Shown: positions 36,890-45,190 of the stretch, piece after piece
Numbering within the stretch: the stretch's first letter is position 1
How the letters are laid out: every line of letters starts with the position of its first letter
NCBI GenBank assembly: GCA_036399175.1
Contig: DASWNP010000026.1
Span: 174,452-238,451, forward strand
Reading direction: 5' to 3'
Length of the DNA: 64,000 nucleotides
Source of the DNA: DASWNP01 sp036399175
GTDB taxonomy: Bacteria > Acidobacteriota > Blastocatellia > Pyrinomonadales > Pyrinomonadaceae
Notes under the pieces: model-generated
What the model was told of the DNA's origin: nothing
Database searches by the model: none
What the model saw: the letters and a program-made list of their open reading frames with translations, nothing else
Program-made: the position numbers and the translations under genes

Positions 36890-38374
36890 ATGAACTTAGC
36901 AGACAGCAAGCTCAAACGGCTAAACGACCCTAGACTGACACCGAACGAACGTGCTTTGCTTCGATGTAGGATTGCCGCCGAGTTGATTCATATAGGAAAG
37001 TATGAAGAGGCACGCGAAGCATTAGGTGACTTGTGGCAGGGCATCGGCAAGCGTCCTGCTTTAAGAGGACTAGCGACCTCAACCGCTGGTGAAGTGCTAC
37101 TACAATGTGGCGTACTCTCTGTTTATCTTGGGAGTGGCAAACGCACGCCGGACGCCCCTGAGAAAGCTAGAATCCTTTTGTCAGAAGCACTTCATAAGTT
37201 CCAGTCACAGAATCAGCAGGCGAAAGCCGCAGAAACGCAGTATGAACTCGGCAAATGTTACTTTGATTTGGGCACGTACAGCGATGCTCGCATAGTCTTG
37301 GATAAAGCAATCGAAACACTCCAGGAAAGCGATGCCGTGCTCAAAGCTAAAATTTTCATCAGGCGCACTCTTATCGAAATATGGACAGGTAGATATTACG
37401 ACGCCATCACTATTCTCAAGGAGGCACAGCCATTCTTTGAAAGTTGCGGAGACGTAATAAAAGGGAGGTGGCACGGTCACATGGCGCTGGCGTGGCGAAG
37501 GCTTGCTACCGCAGAGGGGCATACTGATTACGCTGACCGAGCGATTATGGAGTTTACTGCTGCCGCGCATTACTTTGAGCAAGCACATCACGAAGGGTAC
37601 AGCGCCAGAGCATTGAATAATCTTGCTATGCTGCTCTACAGGTTCGGGCGGCATGAGGAAGCGCATGAGAATCTTGACCGCGCCGCAGCAATTTTCAGCA
37701 AGTTAAATGACGAAGGCTCTTTGGCTCAGGTAAAGGATACGCGTGCGCGTGTTCTGACGGCGGAAGGCCGGTACAGGGAAGCAAACAACATCATTGCAGA
37801 AGCAATCCAGACGTTCGAGAAAGGCAGCGAGTACGGGCTGCTGGCCGATGCTTTAACTATACAGGGCGTGGTATGGGCGAGGCTAAGGCTCTTTGATAGT
37901 TCTATTCAAATACTGCGGCGCGCGATGAGCTTGGCCTCAGAGTCGGGGGCGTTGTCGAATGCGGGACTGACGGCTCTGACGTTAATCGAAGAACATGGAG
38001 CGGAGCGGTTGAGCGAAAGCAGCCTTTACAGTATCTACCAGCGCGCGGACGAATGGCTGAGGGATACGCAGGATGCGGAGGAGATAGCGAGGCTGAGGGC
38101 GTGTGCGGGCATCGTCATACGCAGGCTGTCGGTCTTTGTCTTGAAACCGGGGGATGAGAATTTTTCGATGCACGAGGCTCTGAGGGCTTACGAGGGGAAG
38201 CTGATAGAGGATGCGCTGGAGGCCGAAGGCGGCAGCGTGACGAAAGCCGCGAGAAGGCTCAGTATGTCTCACCAACTTCTTATACGGACGCTCAACACCC
38301 GTCATAAGGGGCTGTTGCACAAGAGGACGACGCCCGTCGTCAGAAGGCGCAGCGTAGTGAAGAAGTCGCGTTGA
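36890..38374 (+). CDS. TPR protein with C-terminal Fis-type helix-turn-helix
   Basis: A 494-residue protein. Residues 1-400 are helical repeats with TPR character (YEEAREALGDLW, AKAAETQYELGKCYFDLGTY, SARALNNLAMLLYRFGRHEE, DALTIQGVVWARLRLFDSSI). Residues about 430-475 form a Fis-type helix-turn-helix (LIEDALEAEGGSVTKAARRL and SMSHQLLIRTL), the DNA-binding module of NtrC-like activators, but here without an AAA+ domain. The tail is basic. Start ATG 36890 follows AAAGG. A TPR peptide-binding domain joined to a DNA-binding domain next to a secreted peptide gene suggests a peptide-responsive regulator; this is inference. Confidence 0.78.
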   Translation: MNLADSKLKRLNDPRLTPNERALLRCRIAAELIHIGKYEEAREALGDLWQGIGKRPALRGLATSTAGEVLLQCGVLSVYLGSGKRTPDAPEKARILLSEALHKFQSQNQQAKAAETQYELGKCYFDLGTYSDARIVLDKAIETLQESDAVLKAKIFIRRTLIEIWTGRYYDAITILKEAQPFFESCGDVIKGRWHGHMALAWRRLATAEGHTDYADRAIMEFTAAAHYFEQAHHEGYSARALNNLAMLLYRFGRHEEAHENLDRAAAIFSKLNDEGSLAQVKDTRARVLTAEGRYREANNIIAEAIQTFEKGSEYGLLADALTIQGVVWARLRLFDSSIQILRRAMSLASESGALSNAGLTALTLIEEHGAERLSESSLYSIYQRADEWLRDTQDAEEIARLRACAGIVIRRLSVFVLKPGDENFSMHEALRAYEGKLIEDALEAEGGSVTKAARRLSMSHQLLIRTLNTRHKGLLHKRTTPVVRRRSVVKKSR

Positions 38375-38693
38375 TTTTCGGGTGCGGGACTTTGGTCTGG
38401 AGTCGCGGCGACGGAAACGCAAGTGCTATCACCAGTAGTTCATCGTAAGACTTTTCAAACAACTTCTCCGCACCCCGAGCGAGTCTTCCCGTCCAACTCC
38501 GAGCGAGTCTTTCTACGCCTGCGCGGGCGCGGGCTGAGCGTCTTTCACATTCAATTTCAGGCCGCGCTGTCTATCGAAGAGCATGGGCGTTGGCAAGGCG
38601 AGGCTTTGTATGTAAAATTGCCTCGTACGCCCCACTCCCGAAATTCTTGAGGGAAGCGGATGCTCGCACCTGCAACTCCGGCAAGGTAAGAAT
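38375..38693. other. Intergenic region with direct repeat and promoter
   Basis: It contains TCCGAGCGAGTCTT twice near 38475-38510 and the promoter at 38590-38618. No gene is supported. Confidence 0.5.
38590..38618 (+). promoter_or_regulatory. Promoter for the FHA-GAF-cyclase gene
   Basis: TTGGCA (38590-38595) and TAAAAT (38613-38618) are 17 bp apart, close to sigma-70 consensus. The start point would be near 38625, about 70 nt before the gene. Confidence 0.6.
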
Positions 38694-40373
38694 ATGGCTC
38701 TTCTGCACATCACTGACGCCAGTGGCCGACAATGGCAGCACCGTTTGTCTCAGCAGTCGAATTGCACCATTGGACGCGCCCCCGAAAATACAGTCGTGCT
38801 CAACGACCCCCGCGCCTCGCGCTATCACGCGCACATCCGTTTTGAGAACGGAGCTTACAGCATCGTCGATGGCAAGGTCGGCGGCGGACGCAGCGCCAAC
38901 CACGTCTTCATACGCGGCGAGCAGGTCTACGAGCAACACCTCGAAGACGGCGACCGCATCCACATCGGAGCCAGCGAGCTTCGCTTCGACCTCTCCGACG
39001 AGTCGATTCGCCCGCCCGATGTCAGCTACGACGACCGCCCGCTCGGACAGACGCAGCTTCGCATCTCGACGAACGACGTGCTCAAGTCCTTGCAGCCCAA
39101 GCCGCTCACCGCCGCGCTCGTCAACGCGCCCGGCGAAGACCTCGGCGCGCTCCGGCGCAAAGCAAACATCCTCGCCCTGCTCTACGAGATGAGCAAAACG
39201 CTCGGCTCGGTCTTCAACCTCGACGCCATCTTCAACAAGGCGACCGAAATCATCTTCAGCGTCACGCCGGCCGACCGCGTCGTCGTGCTCCTCAGAGACG
39301 AGAGCGCGCAGAACGGCGGCGGCGGAGGCGCGGACGGCGAAGAAGACATCGCGCTGCGAGTGATGGCGATGCGCGTGCGCGACGAGCGGCGCGAGGCTCA
39401 GGCCAAGCAGCAGCCCATCGGGCGCACCATCACGCGCAAAGTGATGCGCGACCGCACGGCTCTGCTCTCGCAGGACGCGACGGCTGACATGGAGTTTGCC
39501 AACGTCCACTCCATCGTCTCGCAGGGCGTGCGCTCGACCATCTGCGCGCCACTGCTCGTCGAAGCCAACGTGCACGGCGCAATCTACGCCGACCGCCTCG
39601 ACGCTTTCACAACCTTCACGCGCGACGACCTTGAGCTGGTCAGCGCCGTCGCCGCTCAGACCGCCGTCGCCGTCGAGAACGCGCACGCGCACGAACGACT
39701 CGCGCGCGAAGAGGTTGCGCGCGCCAACTACGGTCGATTTCTTCCCGAATACGTCGTTAAGCAACTGCTCGAAAACCCGGAGTCGTTCAAGCTCGGCGGC
39801 GCGAACCAGACCATCACCGTGCTCTTCGCGGACATACGCGGCTTCACGCGTCTCTCCGAGCACGCGCCGCCCGAGAAGGTCGTGCAGCTTCTCAATAAGT
39901 ATTTCTCGGCCATGACGGAAATCATCTTCGAGCACGGCGGCACGCTCGACAAGTACATCGGCGACGAGCTGATGGCTCTCTTCGGCGCGCCCACTGCCAC
40001 GCCCGAAGATGCCTGCAACGCCGTCAACGCCGCCACCGCCATGCAGCGCAAGATGCCCTACATCAACGCCGAATTGCAGGCCGCAGGGCTTCCCGAAATC
40101 AGCATCGGCATCGGCCTGCACACGGGCGAGGCCACAGTCGGCTACATCGGCTCCGAGCGCCGCTCGGAATACACGGCCATCGGCGACACCGTCAACCTCG
40201 CCGCGCGCCTTCAGTCAAACTCTCTGCCCGGACAGATTCTCCTCAGCGAAGCGACGGCCAGCGCCGCCGCCGCCATCGGCTGCACGCTTCACCCACGCCC
40301 CCCCATCACCGTCAAAAATCGCACGCAGCCGGTCGAAATCTTCGAGGTCGAATGGCAAGTAGGGGAAGTATGA
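38694..40373 (+). CDS. FHA-GAF-adenylate/guanylate cyclase
   Basis: A 559-residue signalling protein. FHA lies at residues 1-105 (GRAPENTVVLNDPRASRYHA), GAF at about 160-330 (LFLDxIFNKATEII-like and PLLVEANVHGAIYADR), and a class III nucleotide cyclase at about 355-545. The cyclase has FADIRGFT (metal), LDKYIGDELMALFG (Lys and Asp for adenine choice), and YTAIGDTVNLAARLQ with catalytic Asn and Arg, so it is likely active and makes cAMP. It is soluble with no membrane segment. The C-terminus QVGEV is encoded by the repeat. The MreB paralogue follows. Confidence 0.9.
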   Translation: MALLHITDASGRQWQHRLSQQSNCTIGRAPENTVVLNDPRASRYHAHIRFENGAYSIVDGKVGGGRSANHVFIRGEQVYEQHLEDGDRIHIGASELRFDLSDESIRPPDVSYDDRPLGQTQLRISTNDVLKSLQPKPLTAALVNAPGEDLGALRRKANILALLYEMSKTLGSVFNLDAIFNKATEIIFSVTPADRVVVLLRDESAQNGGGGGADGEEDIALRVMAMRVRDERREAQAKQQPIGRTITRKVMRDRTALLSQDATADMEFANVHSIVSQGVRSTICAPLLVEANVHGAIYADRLDAFTTFTRDDLELVSAVAAQTAVAVENAHAHERLAREEVARANYGRFLPEYVVKQLLENPESFKLGGANQTITVLFADIRGFTRLSEHAPPEKVVQLLNKYFSAMTEIIFEHGGTLDKYIGDELMALFGAPTATPEDACNAVNAATAMQRKMPYINAELQAAGLPEISIGIGLHTGEATVGYIGSERRSEYTAIGDTVNLAARLQSNSLPGQILLSEATASAAAAIGCTLHPRPPITVKNRTQPVEIFEVEWQVGEV

Positions 40374-40446
40374 ACGCGGAACGCGGAACGATGAACTGAA
40401 AGCATTTTGCTTTTCATTCATCGTTCCGCGTTCCGACTTCATCGTT
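40355..40446. repeat. Heptad inverted repeat (words GGAACGC/GATGAAC)
   Basis: A perfect 17-bp stem pairs 40379-40395 with 40417-40433, loop CTGAAAGCATTTTGC. It overlaps the stop codon of the cyclase gene and ends 6 bp before the MreB-like ATG. Confidence 0.92.
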
Positions 40447-40452
40447 TAAGTT

Positions 40453-41568
40453 ATGTCTTCAAAAAACAGCACGGGGAAGAGACGCTCTCTCATCAGCTTT
40501 CGCGGACTGCGCGATTTGGTTTCGGATTCGATGTCGATAGACATGGGTTCGGCCAATACGATTATCGCGGTGCGCGGGCGCGGCATCGTCATCGACGAGC
40601 CTTCGGTCGTGGCCGTCAACAAGGTGACGGGCGAGCTTGTCGCCATCGGCAAGGCGGCTCACGAGATGCAGGGACGCGAGGCGCGCGACGTGACGCTGAT
40701 TACGCCGATGATGGACGGCGTCGTCGCAGACTTCGAGCGCACGCAGGAGATGCTCGCGCATTTCGTCCGACAGGCGCGAAGCGGTATCTCTCATTTCAGC
40801 CGCCGCGCCGTGATGAGCGTGCTTTCGGGCGTCACGCAGGTCGAGCAGCGCGCCTTCCTGAGCGCCGCGCAGCACGCGCACATCGGTCGCGTCTACATGG
40901 TCGAAGAGGGTTTGGCGGCGGCCATCGGCTCGGGCGTCTCGATTGATGATAAACGCGCGGCGGCGGTCGTAGACATCGGCGGCGGCAGCACCAACATCGC
41001 CATCGTCGCGCGCGGCTCAATCGTCTATTCGCAGGCCGTGCGCATCGGCAGTAACGACATCGACGCGGCCATCATGGACAGGCTGCGTCGTCATCACGGG
41101 TTGATTATCGGAGCGCCGACCGCCGAGCGTTTGAAGATAGAACTCGGCTCGGCCATCGAGCCCGAAGACCCCTCGCGCAGCGTCAACGTCCGGGGGCGCG
41201 ACGTGCAGGAGGGCACTCCCAAAGCCATCGACATCACGAGCGAAGAGGTCTGCGTCGCCGCCGAGCCGGTCGTCAGCCGTCTCTCCAGAGTCGTCCTGCG
41301 CACGCTCGGCGACCTGCAACCAGAAGTCGCCGCAGACATCTACGAGCGCGGACTGATTCTCACCGGCGGCGGCGCTCTCTTAGACGGCCTCGCGGACTTT
41401 CTCACACGCGAAACCAAGCTCACCACCCGCGTCTCCGACGAGCCTCGCCACGCCTGCGTGCGCGGTCTCCAACAACTCATCGACGAGCCGCTCCTGCTGC
41501 GCCGCGTCGCGCGCAACGAGCACTCCGCAATGCTCGAAGCCACCGACCCCGGAGCGTTCGAGGGATGA
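40453..41568 (+). CDS. MreB paralogue, actin-like
   Basis: A 371-residue actin-fold ATPase related to MreB. The phosphate and nucleotide motifs are visible: SIDMGSANTIIAVRGRGIVI, AVVDIGGGSTNIAIVARGSI, the PMMDGVVADFE loop and LILTGGGALLDGL. Compared with classical MreB it has a longer basic N-terminus and a diverged C-terminus, and no mreC or mreD follows. It may be a second, specialised filament. The start at 40453 follows a hairpin and lacks a Shine-Dalgarno. Confidence 0.88.
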   Translation: MSSKNSTGKRRSLISFRGLRDLVSDSMSIDMGSANTIIAVRGRGIVIDEPSVVAVNKVTGELVAIGKAAHEMQGREARDVTLITPMMDGVVADFERTQEMLAHFVRQARSGISHFSRRAVMSVLSGVTQVEQRAFLSAAQHAHIGRVYMVEEGLAAAIGSGVSIDDKRAAAVVDIGGGSTNIAIVARGSIVYSQAVRIGSNDIDAAIMDRLRRHHGLIIGAPTAERLKIELGSAIEPEDPSRSVNVRGRDVQEGTPKAIDITSEEVCVAAEPVVSRLSRVVLRTLGDLQPEVAADIYERGLILTGGGALLDGLADFLTRETKLTTRVSDEPRHACVRGLQQLIDEPLLLRRVARNEHSAMLEATDPGAFEG

Positions 41569-41574
41569 AAAGCT

Positions 41575-41652
41575 CGTAAATCGTGAATCGTAAATCGTGA
41601 ATAGTGAAGAACTGGTTTTCACTATTCACGATTTACGATTTACCATTTACCG
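41575..41652. repeat. Heptad inverted repeat (word GTAAATC)
   Basis: A perfect 19-bp stem pairs 41589-41607 with 41619-41637 within larger arms of CGTAAAT and CGTGAAT words. Related to the element at 2954-3030, 39 kb away. It ends 4 bp before the ATG of the M50 gene. Confidence 0.93.
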
Positions 41653-41656
41653 CCTT

Positions 41657-42790
41657 ATGAAGTTTCTCAGTTTCTTCCAACGGCAGATACAGGTGGCGCG
41701 GGTGGCGGGCATCCCCGTGCGGATTGATTACCGCTGGTTTCTGGTTTTTGCTCTGAGCGCGTGGGTTATCGCGACAAGCTTCGAGCGGGGCACTTCGACG
41801 GTGCGCGGCGTGCATCTCGACGCCGGGGCGGCCTGGCTCGCGGGCGTTATCACGACGATGTTTCTCTTCGTCTCCATCCTCGGCCACGAGCTTTCGCACG
41901 CGCTCGTCGGGCGCATCGAAGGCATCGAAAGCAAAGAGATAATTCTTCATCCCTTCGGCGGCCTGACGCGGCTCGCTCACGAGCCGGATAACGCGCGCGC
42001 CGAGTTTCGTATTGCCATCGCAGGCCCGGCTTCCAGTTTTATCATCGCCATCCTGGCCTTCGTCGGGATGAGCTTGGCGACGCTCGTTCATTATCGCGCG
42101 GTAGCTGCCGCATTCTTCATCATCGGCTTCTGGAATCTGCTGCTCGCCGTCTCGAATTTGCTGCCAGGTTACCCGCTCGACGGAGGCCGGGTGCTGCGCG
42201 CTTTTCTCTGGCACAAGCACGGACATCTCGACGAAGCGACGCGCATCGCCGGCCTCGGCGGGCAGCTTATCGCAGGCACGCTCGTCGTCTTCGGCGGCTA
42301 TTTTTACCTCTTCCTCGGCGACCCCTTCATGGGTTTGTGGCTGGCGCTGGTCGGGGTTTTTCTCTTCGATGCGGCGCGCGCCGTCATCCCCCGGCGAAGC
42401 GGCGGCGGCAGACGACTTCGGACTGTGGCCGACGCGATGCGCGCTCCCGTCGCCGTCGAGCCCGACACGCTCGTCAGCCACTTCATCGACACCGTTCTTC
42501 CCGTTCACCGGCAATCGGCCATCGCCGTCGCGCGCGAGCGCAGGCTTCACGGCATCCTCACGCTCGAAGATTTGAAAGCCCTGCCCCGCGAGCGTTGGCC
42601 GCGCACGCGCGTCCGGGAGGTGATGCGCCCCGTCGCCCCGCAGTTTTTCGTCGCCCCCTCAACTTCCCTCGACCGCGCCGAAAAGCTGATGGCCGAAAAC
42701 GGCGCGGGCGCGCTCGCCGTCATCGACCCGTCGGGCGAACTCGTCGGCTTCCTCCTTCGCGGCCAACTCAAACGCCGCCAAAAAGCCTAA
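41657..42790 (+). CDS. M50 family site-2 protease with CBS domains
   Basis: A 377-residue membrane protease. The zinc motif GHELSHALV lies near residue 77 and the second motif GYPLDGGRVLRAFLW near residue 175, flanked by hydrophobic helices. The last 120 residues form a CBS pair (VADAMRAPVAVEPDTLVSHF, GILTLEDLKALP, VREVMRPVAPQFFV, GALAVIDPSGELVGF), which commonly senses adenine nucleotides or di-nucleotides. It may cleave regulators within the membrane. The start ATG 41657 abuts a hairpin and has no Shine-Dalgarno. Confidence 0.92.
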   Translation: MKFLSFFQRQIQVARVAGIPVRIDYRWFLVFALSAWVIATSFERGTSTVRGVHLDAGAAWLAGVITTMFLFVSILGHELSHALVGRIEGIESKEIILHPFGGLTRLAHEPDNARAEFRIAIAGPASSFIIAILAFVGMSLATLVHYRAVAAAFFIIGFWNLLLAVSNLLPGYPLDGGRVLRAFLWHKHGHLDEATRIAGLGGQLIAGTLVVFGGYFYLFLGDPFMGLWLALVGVFLFDAARAVIPRRSGGGRRLRTVADAMRAPVAVEPDTLVSHFIDTVLPVHRQSAIAVARERRLHGILTLEDLKALPRERWPRTRVREVMRPVAPQFFVAPSTSLDRAEKLMAENGAGALAVIDPSGELVGFLLRGQLKRRQKA

Positions 42791-42795
42791 AAAGT

Positions 42796-42876
42796 AGAGG
42801 TCAGAGGCCAGAGGTCGGAGGTCAGTTAAAGACAAAAACTGATTTCTCTGACCTCTCGCTTCTCACCTCTGACCGC
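42796..42876. repeat. Heptad inverted repeat (word AGAGGTC)
   Basis: Arms of AGAGGTC, AGAGGCC and GGAGGTC pair imperfectly with CTGACCTCTC and CACCTCTGACC. The loop is AGTTAAAGACAAAAACTG. It starts 6 bp after the M50 stop. Confidence 0.85.
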
Positions 42877-42891
42877 TGTTTTTCCCCCTCG

Positions 42892-42920
42892 TTGCTTTGC
42901 TCCGTTTTTTGCAGCATAAT
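42892..42920 (+). promoter_or_regulatory. Candidate promoter for cdaA-cdaR-glmM
   Basis: TTGCTT (42892-42897) and CATAAT (42915-42920) are 17 bp apart, placed between two hairpin elements. The start point would be near 42928. A 22-codon frame beginning CTG 42965 lies just downstream. Confidence 0.5.
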
Positions 42921-43065
42921 TGGCGCGGAGGCGTGTAGCTTCGATTAGCTGGGGGAGACTGTAGCTGCTGGCAGTTCTTGGCGCACTAGTCGCCAACGGG
43001 TTGATTACGATTCTGAAGTTCATCGCCTGAGCGAGCCGGGGAAGTTGGATTGAAAGTAAGCAGTC

Positions 43066-43140
43066 AGCAATCAGCGTTCAGCTATCAGCCGGAAGCTGTT
43101 TGGGGTCTGGCTGAATGCTGATAGCTGAACGCTGATTGCT
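43066..43140. repeat. Heptad inverted repeat (word TCAGCNN)
   Basis: A perfect 24-bp stem pairs 43066-43089 with 43117-43140. The loop is CGGAAGCTGTTTGGGG, almost the same as in the element at 12597-12721. It ends 12 bp before the cdaA ATG. Confidence 0.95.
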
Positions 43141-43152
43141 TCCCATTCGCAG

Positions 43153-44010
43153 ATGCTTCTACTACTGCCGTTGAGCGATTACCTTGAGAGACTGAGCGAG
43201 CCACGCAACATGCTGGACATCGCGGCGGTCTTTCTCATCGTGTTCGCGGTGTTGAAGCTGGTGCGCGGGACGCGCGCCGCGCCGATGGCGGCAGGCATCG
43301 CGGCGGTCGTGCTGCTGCGTTGGGTGGCCGCCATCTACGAATTGGCGGCGCTCTATTTCATCCTCAACGGCGCGCTGCTCTACGTCGGCGTCGCCATCAT
43401 CGTCCTCTTTCAGTCCGAAATCAGACAGGCGCTCATCAATTTCGGAAACCGATTCCGCATGCCCTTCCTGCTGCGCCATCGCGGACAGTTCGGCGAGGGC
43501 GTCTACGACGAAATCGTGCTCGCCGCGACCACCCTGGCTTCGACCAAGACGGGCGCGCTCATCGTCATCGAGCGCACGGTCGGGCTGAAGAACGTCAGCG
43601 ACGGCGGCGTCCAGATGGACGCCGAGCTTTCCTACGACCTGCTCGTCACTATCTTCAACCCGACGACGCCTCTGCACGACGGCGCGGTCATCGTGCGCGG
43701 CCACCGCGTCGCCGCCGCAGCATGCTTCCTGCCCCTGACGCTCAACCCCCTGCTCTCCAAAGACCTCGGCACGCGCCATCGCGCCGCCATCGGCATCACG
43801 GAGGATTCCGACGCCGTCGCCGTCGTCGTCTCCGAAGAGACGGGGCTCATCTCCTTCGTGCAGGGCGGACAAATCCGTCGCGGCCTCGACGCCACGCGCC
43901 TGCGCGCCGCCATCTTCGGCGCGCTCGCGCCCCCCACTAACACGCGTCGTCGCCGTCTCAAGAAGAGAAACGAAGCCGAGACGGAAGCCAACGAAGTCGT
44001 ACCGACATGA
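43153..44010 (+). CDS. cdaA: Diadenylate cyclase CdaA
   Basis: A 285-residue membrane diadenylate cyclase that makes c-di-AMP from two ATP. Three N-terminal helices (residues 20-88) precede a DAC domain with HDGAVIV (Asp176) and GTRHRAAIG (Arg208-Arg210), the two catalytic motifs. It is followed by cdaR and glmM, the conserved arrangement in which CdaR and GlmM modulate CdaA. The start follows a heptad hairpin with no Shine-Dalgarno. C-di-AMP controls cell-wall turnover and potassium balance. Confidence 0.95.
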   Translation: MLLLLPLSDYLERLSEPRNMLDIAAVFLIVFAVLKLVRGTRAAPMAAGIAAVVLLRWVAAIYELAALYFILNGALLYVGVAIIVLFQSEIRQALINFGNRFRMPFLLRHRGQFGEGVYDEIVLAATTLASTKTGALIVIERTVGLKNVSDGGVQMDAELSYDLLVTIFNPTTPLHDGAVIVRGHRVAAAACFLPLTLNPLLSKDLGTRHRAAIGITEDSDAVAVVVSEETGLISFVQGGQIRRGLDATRLRAAIFGALAPPTNTRRRRLKKRNEAETEANEVVPT

Positions 44011-44106
44011 ACAGCAGGGGATAGGAGTCGGGGGTCAGGGGTTAGATTAAAAGCAAAAGCAATTAGTCTTTCCCCAACCCCCAACCCCTATCCCCCAAAC
44101 CCCTAC
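44011..44106. repeat. Heptad inverted repeat (word GGGGTTA)
   Basis: GGGGATA, GGAGTCG, GGGGTCA and GGGGTTA words on the left, CCAACCCCCAACCCCTATCC on the right, with loop AAAAGCAAAAGCAATTAGTC. It fills the gap between cdaA and cdaR almost exactly. Confidence 0.88.
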
Positions 44107-44108
44107 AA

Positions 44109-45083
44109 ATGTCTTTTCGTGAAACAGAGGAGATGGAGACGCAGGCTGCGCCGCCGCAGGGGGTGGCGCAGAGGTGGCTGCGCGCGTTGCTGTTCGAGGA
44201 TTGGAGTTTGAAGCTTTTGGCGCTGGCTATCACGCTCGGGCTCTGGTACGGCGTGACGAGCCAGCGCGCTCCGGCGACGATTCGCCTGATAGGAGTGCAG
44301 CTCTTCTTTCTGCGCCCCGAGGGAGTCGAGATTGCCAACGAGCCGCGCCAGGAGGTGGAGGTCACTTTGCAGGGTCGGAGCAACGAGCTGAACGACCTCG
44401 TCATGCGAAATCTGGTGGCGACCGTTGACATCAGCCGCTACAAGCTCGGCGAGCGAGTTGTCCGACTCACTCCTGAAAACGTCTCGATGAATCTCCCCGA
44501 AGGCGTGCGCATCGAAAAGATTGAGCCCGGTAGCGTCGCGCTCAGACTCGAACAGCGCGTCGAGCGCGAGGTCGAAGTCGAGCCGCGTCTGGAAGGTAAG
44601 CTGCCGGAAGGGTTCGAGGTGCAGAACACTTTCGTCACGCCGCCGCGCGTGCGCGTGCGCGGCCCTGAAAGTCTCGTTCGCGCGGTTGAGAAAGCTCCCA
44701 CCGAAACCATCCTGCTCGAAGGGCAGACGGAGACGGTGACGCTGCCGCAGACGGCGATTGATATTACCGACGCGCGCGTCGTGGCGCTCGACCCGGCGGT
44801 CGCCGTGCGCGTCGAGATAGCCGAGATACGCATGGAGCGCCATATAGAAGGCGTGCCCGTGCGCGCCGCAAGCGGCGACCAGCAGGTTCGACCCGCGCGC
44901 GCCGCCGCACATCTTCGCGGCGCGCGTTCCATCGTCGAAAAGCTGCGCGCCGACAATCTTGAGATAGTTCTCGAAGAGTCGCCCGACGGCTCGCTTCGCC
45001 CGCGCCTGCTCCTGCCTCAAGACATGCAGGGGCGCGTCGAGCTTATCGCTACCAGCCCTTCGCAGTTTTCCATCGATAAGTAA
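44109..45083 (+). CDS. cdaR: CdaR, YbbR-domain regulator of CdaA
   Basis: A 324-residue protein with one N-terminal membrane helix (LKLLALAITLGLWYGV) and repeated YbbR domains outside (VEVTLQGRSNELNDLV, RLTPENVSMNLPEGVRI, LEGKLPEGFEVQNTFV, IDITDARVVALDPAVAV). It sits in the membrane next to CdaA and tunes its activity. The ATG is 2 nt after a heptad hairpin with no Shine-Dalgarno. Confidence 0.92.
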   Translation: MSFRETEEMETQAAPPQGVAQRWLRALLFEDWSLKLLALAITLGLWYGVTSQRAPATIRLIGVQLFFLRPEGVEIANEPRQEVEVTLQGRSNELNDLVMRNLVATVDISRYKLGERVVRLTPENVSMNLPEGVRIEKIEPGSVALRLEQRVEREVEVEPRLEGKLPEGFEVQNTFVTPPRVRVRGPESLVRAVEKAPTETILLEGQTETVTLPQTAIDITDARVVALDPAVAVRVEIAEIRMERHIEGVPVRAASGDQQVRPARAAAHLRGARSIVEKLRADNLEIVLEESPDGSLRPRLLLPQDMQGRVELIATSPSQFSIDK

Positions 45084-45187
45084 GTCTGGAGTCTGAGAGT
45101 CTGGAGTCTGGAGTCAAAACCAAAACAGTTCTTGTCTTTGATTTCAGACTCCAGACTTTAGACTCCAGACTCCAGACTCTCAGACTT
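45080..45187. repeat. Heptad inverted repeat (word GGAGTCT)
   Basis: AGTCTGGAGTCTG words; a perfect 20-bp stem pairs 45096-45115 with 45161-45180. The loop is AAAACCAAAACAGTTCTTGT. The arm also includes the cdaR stop codon and reaches to the glmM start. Confidence 0.95.
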
Positions 45188-45190
45188 GTG

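Noticed and set aside
41597..41656. Upstream extensions of several genes into hairpins (also 12573-12623, 16160-16237, 52285-52299)
   Set aside because: The extra codons are encoded by repeat words and lack family similarity; conserved starts or ribosome binding sites lie downstream.
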